Shown here piece after piece: positions 1 to 6,000 of a stretch of 8,265 nt of DNA. The DNA is from Pseudomonadota bacterium (GTDB lineage Bacteria; SAR324; XYD2-FULL-50-16; JAHJRI01). Location of the stretch: assembly GCA_022360105.1 (NCBI GenBank), contig JAKSDL010000272.1, positions 1 through 8,265 on the forward strand, read 5' to 3'. Made by a program: the position numbers and the translations under genes. How positions within the stretch are numbered: position 1 is the first letter of the stretch; each line of letters starts with the position of its first letter. The notes under the pieces were generated by a model. That model was not told the DNA's origin, ran no database searches, and worked only from the letters and a program-made list of their open reading frames with translations.

Positions 1-3000
1 GAATATCTTTTCCGGCTTCATCCAGATTCACCAGACCGGAAACTTTGGGCGCCAGGACATCTTTAAGCTCTTTTTCCGTTTTCTTTAAAATGTAATTATC
101 GCGGATAACTCCTGCACTGTGGATTATTCCATCAAGTCGTCCAAAATCTTTTAGAATCGATTGGAGTAAAAGATAAACATCTTTTTTGTTTGTTACATCG
201 GCAGGCACATATTTTACATTCAATGAAGAACGGGACAACTCGTTCAGGAGAGACTGCACTTCCGGACAAATTTCCGATCGTCCGGTAAGAACAACGGTTC
301 CTGAATCTATGGTGTTTCCGATCTCTTTTGCGAAAATAAGTCCCAATCCGCCTACACCCCCTGTTATCAGATATACACCTTGCTCCTTCCATGGAATGTT
401 GGCTTCATTTGGTAAGTTCTCAATTTCCCGTAAACAAAGTATTTTCCTTATGCCGTTTTCATAGCGAATATGCTGATCATCAAGACGTCTTCGGTTGTCT
501 TGAAGTATTTTTACAAGAGCTTCTCCATCCAGGTCATTCTCAACTTCAATCAACTGTCCTTTAAACCTAGGATTTTCCAACTGTGCCGTTCGTAGCATTC
601 CAATGAATCCTGAAAAGATTTTATCTTCAGCTTGATTATGGATCACCAACTGAACCAAAACATCTTTTCTTGGATTACTTCTAAGGATAGTCTTTATTTT
701 CTTAAATATTTTAGCTGCATATGATGTAAAACGATCTTCAATGGCAGATTGCTTAGGCTCCAATTTGAGATGAAACTGTTCATTAAACTGTCCTTTAATT
801 TTATCCAGGACAATTTCTTCGTTTATTTCACATGTAAACACCACGTGTTGAATAATATCCGGAAGTTGCTTTTCCTCGTTAAGAGCTGCTTCTTGCCAGT
901 AAGGTTGTGCGATTAAGGTTTTTGAGAAATCAGGCGCTTTTACCGAATTGTTTTCCTCACCTATGACGCGAAAGGTGAGTCCTTTTATCCTCATGCAGAT
1001 AAGCCCCTCATTATCACATAGCTCGATATCAAATTTAGGTGTTTGGTGTTTAAGTGATTTAGAATCACTGTAGCGAATGAGCGCCCACATTTCTGGCGTA
1101 CAGGAATCCATGACTTCCAATTGCTCCAGCGCAAAAGGTAGTATCGGATTTTGAATATCCGAATTGATCAAAAAGCCAATGCAAGCTTGAAATGCTGAAT
1201 CCAATATACTTGGATGAATAGTGAACTGAGTTTGAGAATCAGCCACTTTGGAGGGCAGGAAAAGCTTTGCCAACAGCTGATCCGTCCCGACAAAAATTTC
1301 CTCAATGCCCTTGAATGCTGGACCATATTTGACGTTTATCGAATCAAAGAACTGATAACATTGGGTGGATGATAGGATTTTTTGATTACATGAAGACCGG
1401 ATGGATTCTATTGCGATGAATTGCGGCTTAAAAACTCTGCCGGTTTCCACGAGGCCCTGGCTGTATATGATCTGTTTAGAACCGTTGCCTTTGGAATCGC
1501 TATAAATATTAAAATTCACTTGACTGTTTTCCCCGGAAAACAAACCGATATTAATTTCCGGCACATTTTTCCCGACCACCAGCGGTAGAATCCAAACCAG
1601 GTTTTTTAACCTTACACTCGAACTGTTTTTACTTAAGCTCCCGATCGCTTGCACATAGGCAGAATAGGCCATTTCCAAACCGGCAACGCCCGGTAAGACA
1701 GAGCTGTCTTCAATGATATGATCGGAAAAGAAAAACTCTTCCCCAGTGAAAGTTGAACTAAACGTTATTTCTGAAAAAGTGGAGCTATTTCTTTGTAATA
1801 ATGGATGGATCGAACCGACTTGCTTGGATAAGTTTGCTCGATTTCGATAATATTTCGAATCCATTTCGGGAGACCAATGAATCTCCTTTGCAAAGGGATA
1901 GGTCGGAAGGAGCAAACACTGGGGTTTTTGTCCGGAATAAAACAACTTCCAGTCAATTTGCACACCAGAAACCCATAGTTTTGCTATTTCATTGATTTTA
2001 TTCTCCAATATCAACGCGATTTGGCGTTCTCTTTCATCTTTCTTCTCTTCCGGAGTTTTAGTTTTTTTTGTTTCCTTCGCCGTCCTTCCTCGATAAATAT
2101 CTGAACTGTTTACATTCTGCTCTTGGAATGCCCTCAACTTCCTCATCAGTTCATGGATATCAGACGCAAGAATTACCAGTCGTTCTTCCATTGGTTCCCG
2201 ACCAACCTGCAATGTATAAGCAATGTTTGATAAAGAAAAACTCGGATCGTAAGAATTTGCCTTTATGTAGTTTGCCAGCCTGGAAGCCATTAAGTTGAGC
2301 CGATCCGGTTTTTTCGCCGATAGAACAATAAGGTGAATTCTGTTTTCATCAATATCCTGATTAACTTCTTTTAGCGGTTTGTACTCCTCCAATAAAACAT
2401 GAGCGTTGGTACCGCCAAATCCAAATGCGCTGACACCGGCTAATCTTGGACATGGATTATTATTCTTATCCTTATACGTTTTCCATTCCTGGTTTTTATC
2501 GACAATATAAAAGGGGCTCCCTTCCAAGGTCACATTGGGATTGATTTCATGGAAATTTATTGTTGCTGGAATTTTTTTATTTCGAAGAGCAAGCAGTACC
2601 TTGATGATCCCTGTTATCCCGGCAGCACTCTCAGCATGTCCGATGTTTGTTTTAACCGACCCTAAGCCGCAATGAGCGCGAGAAGGTGCTTCAGCGCCAA
2701 AGTCCTTATACATTTTTTCGAACGCCATTTTCAGCCCGTTTATTTCAATCGAATCACCAAGAGCTGTTCCGGTTCCATGGGTTTCGATATACCCTATGGT
2801 TGTCGGATCGACACTGACGCTTTTGTAGGCCGAACTCACCAACTCGGCTTGACTCGTTGCATCAGGTGCAGTCAAAAAATTGCTGCGTCCGTCGTGGTTG
2901 ATCGCACTAGCCCTGATTATACCGAAAATGGTGTTGTTGTCTTTGATCGCGGAGGACAGTTTTTTTAGCAGAATTACTCCAACTGCTTCGGCACGAACAT

Positions 3001-6000
3001 AACCGTTGGCTTTTTTGTCAAATGATCTGCACAGGCCATCGGACGAGAGCAATCCGGCATGACTAAATGATATGAAACGTTTAGGTGTGAGACAGACATT
3101 GACTCCCCCGGCCAAAGCCAAAGAACACTCCCCGCTGTTAATCGCTTGAACTGCCTGATGGACGGCCACCAAAGAGCTGGAACAAGCTGTATCGACAGCA
3201 ACGCTCGGTCCTTTTGTGTTCAGAAAAAAAGAAATTCTATTTGCAATAATTGAAAAGTAAGTCCCGGTTGAACTGAATGCATCATGGCGATTGTTGCTGA
3301 CAGACAACAACTCATTAAAATCATCATTGCAGACGCCTACAAATACACCGGTTTTTGTTCCGGATAATTGTGAAGGCCTGATTCCCGCATTCTCAATTGC
3401 ACGCCAGACTTCCATAAGCAAAAGTCTTTGCTGGGGATCCATTTTTTCGGCTTCTCGGGGAGATATACCAAAAAACGATGCATCAAATCCTTTAATATCA
3501 GGTAAAAAACCACCCCACTTACAATTGGTTTTATTGTTATCTCCTTTCGGATCTCCAAAAAATTCCTCCCATTGCCAACGATCAGCCGGGATTTCCGTTA
3601 CTAAACTTTTTTCTTCAATCAAACTTCTCCAAAATGATTCAAGATCAGGAGAACCCGGAAACTGTCCACTCATACCGACGATGGCTATGCCGTCAGAATT
3701 TAAACATGTCTTGCTGCCAGAATCTTTGACAGGGCTGAGTTGATTTTCATTTTTATTTTCATCGGTTGCAGGAAGATGAATTGAAGCATTTGCTTGGTTG
3801 ACAGCTTCTTGAACCCCTCGAAACTGTCCTTTCGAATGCTGAAGCCGGTATTGGACCACATGCTCGGCAATTTCGCAGATATTTGAATACTGAAACAATA
3901 ACGATGCGTTGAATTCGATCTCAAACACTTCATTTATCTTTTCGGCATATTCTGTCAGAGCAATTGAATCGAGTGCAAACTCTTTGATATCCACTTCAAT
4001 ATCGATATGGGCAGATTCGACATAGAGTACTTCAGCAAGCAATTTTTGTAGTTGATTTTCAACTTGTGCTTTGGTCTGATCCACGCCCGAATCAACAAAA
4101 TTATCAGTTAACTCCGCGCGTTCAATATCAGTTAACTGATCGCAACCATCGGTATTCTGAATGCTTTGATCTTCATACTTGGTTTCATTTGAAATTGTTG
4201 CCTGCTTACCCATTGAATTGGTGATTTGATCCTGCAGCTTGCTGGAATTCTCCCTCGGCGAATTAGATTCAAGAATCAAATTGTTTTCTTCTTCACTTTT
4301 CAAACTAAGCTCAACATACTCTTTAGTTCTCTCCGGTGCCTGATTTATAAGGTATTCAGCTATATCACCTACATTTGAATATTGAAATAACAGAGCAGAG
4401 TTGAATTCGACTTCTAGAACATCATTAATCTTGTCTGAATATTCCGACAGCGCTATAGAATCGAGGGAAAAATCACGAATATCAATATCGATGTCCAGCT
4501 GGGCTGGTTCAATAAATAGAATTTCGGCAAGTAGCTTTAATAATAATAATTGAATATGTTCTTTAAGTTTGATTGTATTCAGGCTTGTTTTAGAGGGCTC
4601 ATTTTTTAATTCATAGGGCGTTTCGTTTTTATTGCGATCACTATTCTCATCATTCAGATTTTTTTTGCCCGATTTTCTCTCCGAATCAAAAGATACAGAG
4701 CGACCTGTCACCACACATTGCTGAAGATCAGAATTCAGAAGTCGATTCAAGGCCGTCAATCCTGCACTTGTAGATAAAACACCACTTTTGGCTTCAAACT
4801 TCTTCTGTATGGATGCAGCTTGCCCCAGACCTCCTGATGCCCACAAAGTCCAATCGATCGACAAACTTTTTCCCGGAAAATTGTTTTTGGATCGATAATG
4901 ACCAAATCCGTCCAAAAAGCTATTTGCGGCTGCGTACTCAGCCTGACCGATATTCCCAAGGACAGAAACGACGGAGGAAAACATCACAAAAAAATCAAGC
5001 GATTCATTCCTGGTTACATCGTTTAGCACCCAAGACCCCTGGACCTTCGGTGCCAGAACCAGGTTAACCGCATCTAAGTCCTTATTTTCAATAAGTTTGT
5101 CATCAAGTACTCCACAACACTGAAAAACACCATCAATACGATGAAATTGTTTTCTGATTCGTCCGATGACCTGTATCATTTGGTCATGGTCCGTAACATC
5201 AGCCTGAATGTATTGAATCTTTTGGGCGGTTTCAGTTGAATATAAAGCCGAGTTAACCTTATTTTCCCATTCCGGAGATCTGCCCACCAATACCAAATGA
5301 CCCGCTTTGTTTTTCAGCAGCCATTCAACCAAATGACTTCCTAAGCTACTTGAACCACCGGCCAAAAGATATATTCCATTTTCCTTCAAAGTTGAAGATG
5401 AGCCAGCAATCTTTTCATCAATGTTAATACGTTCAAATTCCCTGATATACCGCATACCCTGCCGATAACCTACAACATCTTTGCTGGTGGGGTTATTAAG
5501 TTCTTTTACTAATATCATGGATGTTTGACTGAACCGACCGCCATGCTCGTCAAAGTCTACTAAGCGAACGTCTAAATTGGGATATTCCTGTTTCAGAGAC
5601 TGACAAAATCCGGTTAATCCTCCGTAACCAAAACCAAGCCCTAGATCATCATTAACGATAACCTGACTATTAAAAGAGGCAATCATGATATTGATTTTCC
5701 TGCTTTTGAAGCGTCTTGCCAGCGCTTTTACCAAAATTAGGAATCTTAAAACGCCTCTTTCTTGTTTTTCACTTAGTGAATTTAGATCGGAAACATCATT
5801 GGCAACGAAGTCGTAGGGCCAAAAGTTGAATAGTGTTAACGGTTCTGTTGAATCAGAAATAATGGATAAAATTTCATCAAACAGCATATTGTAATCACTA
5901 ATCTTTTTAGGATTAATCTCATATTTCTCCGGACTGATTTTTTGATATGAATTCGCACTACGAACAGCAATAACATTTGAAAAATAAGATTTCAGCTTAT

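Noticed and set aside
132..464. Small open frames on both strands over KR2
   Set aside because: Both overlap the well-supported KR2 frame in other phases and encode Arg/Cys/Phe-rich sequence typical of shadows.
2672..2968. Plus-strand open frame of 98 codons
   Set aside because: It is antisense to conserved KS sequence around the first catalytic histidine; a codon-structure shadow.
3291..3743. Plus-strand open frame of 150 codons
   Set aside because: It lies entirely antisense to the KS N-terminal half, whose motifs are unambiguous. Its translation has no family features and no plausible ribosome site was seen.
4102..4140. 12-base direct repeat plus a 14-base perfect palindrome (4127-4140)
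   Set aside because: It lies inside the low-complexity ACP linker, encodes the LTD...LTD echo, and has no regulatory context in the middle of a gene.
3854..4558. PUFA-synthase type tandem ACP array
   Set aside because: There are only two carriers, and the order DH-KR-ACP-ACP-KS-DH-KR does not match the KS-AT-ACPn-KR order of PUFA synthases.
4700..5377. An enoylreductase between DH1 and ACP1
   Set aside because: The only Rossmann domain there has KR catalytic residues (Lys1073, Ser1097, Tyr1110, Asn1114). The length left over does not allow an ER.
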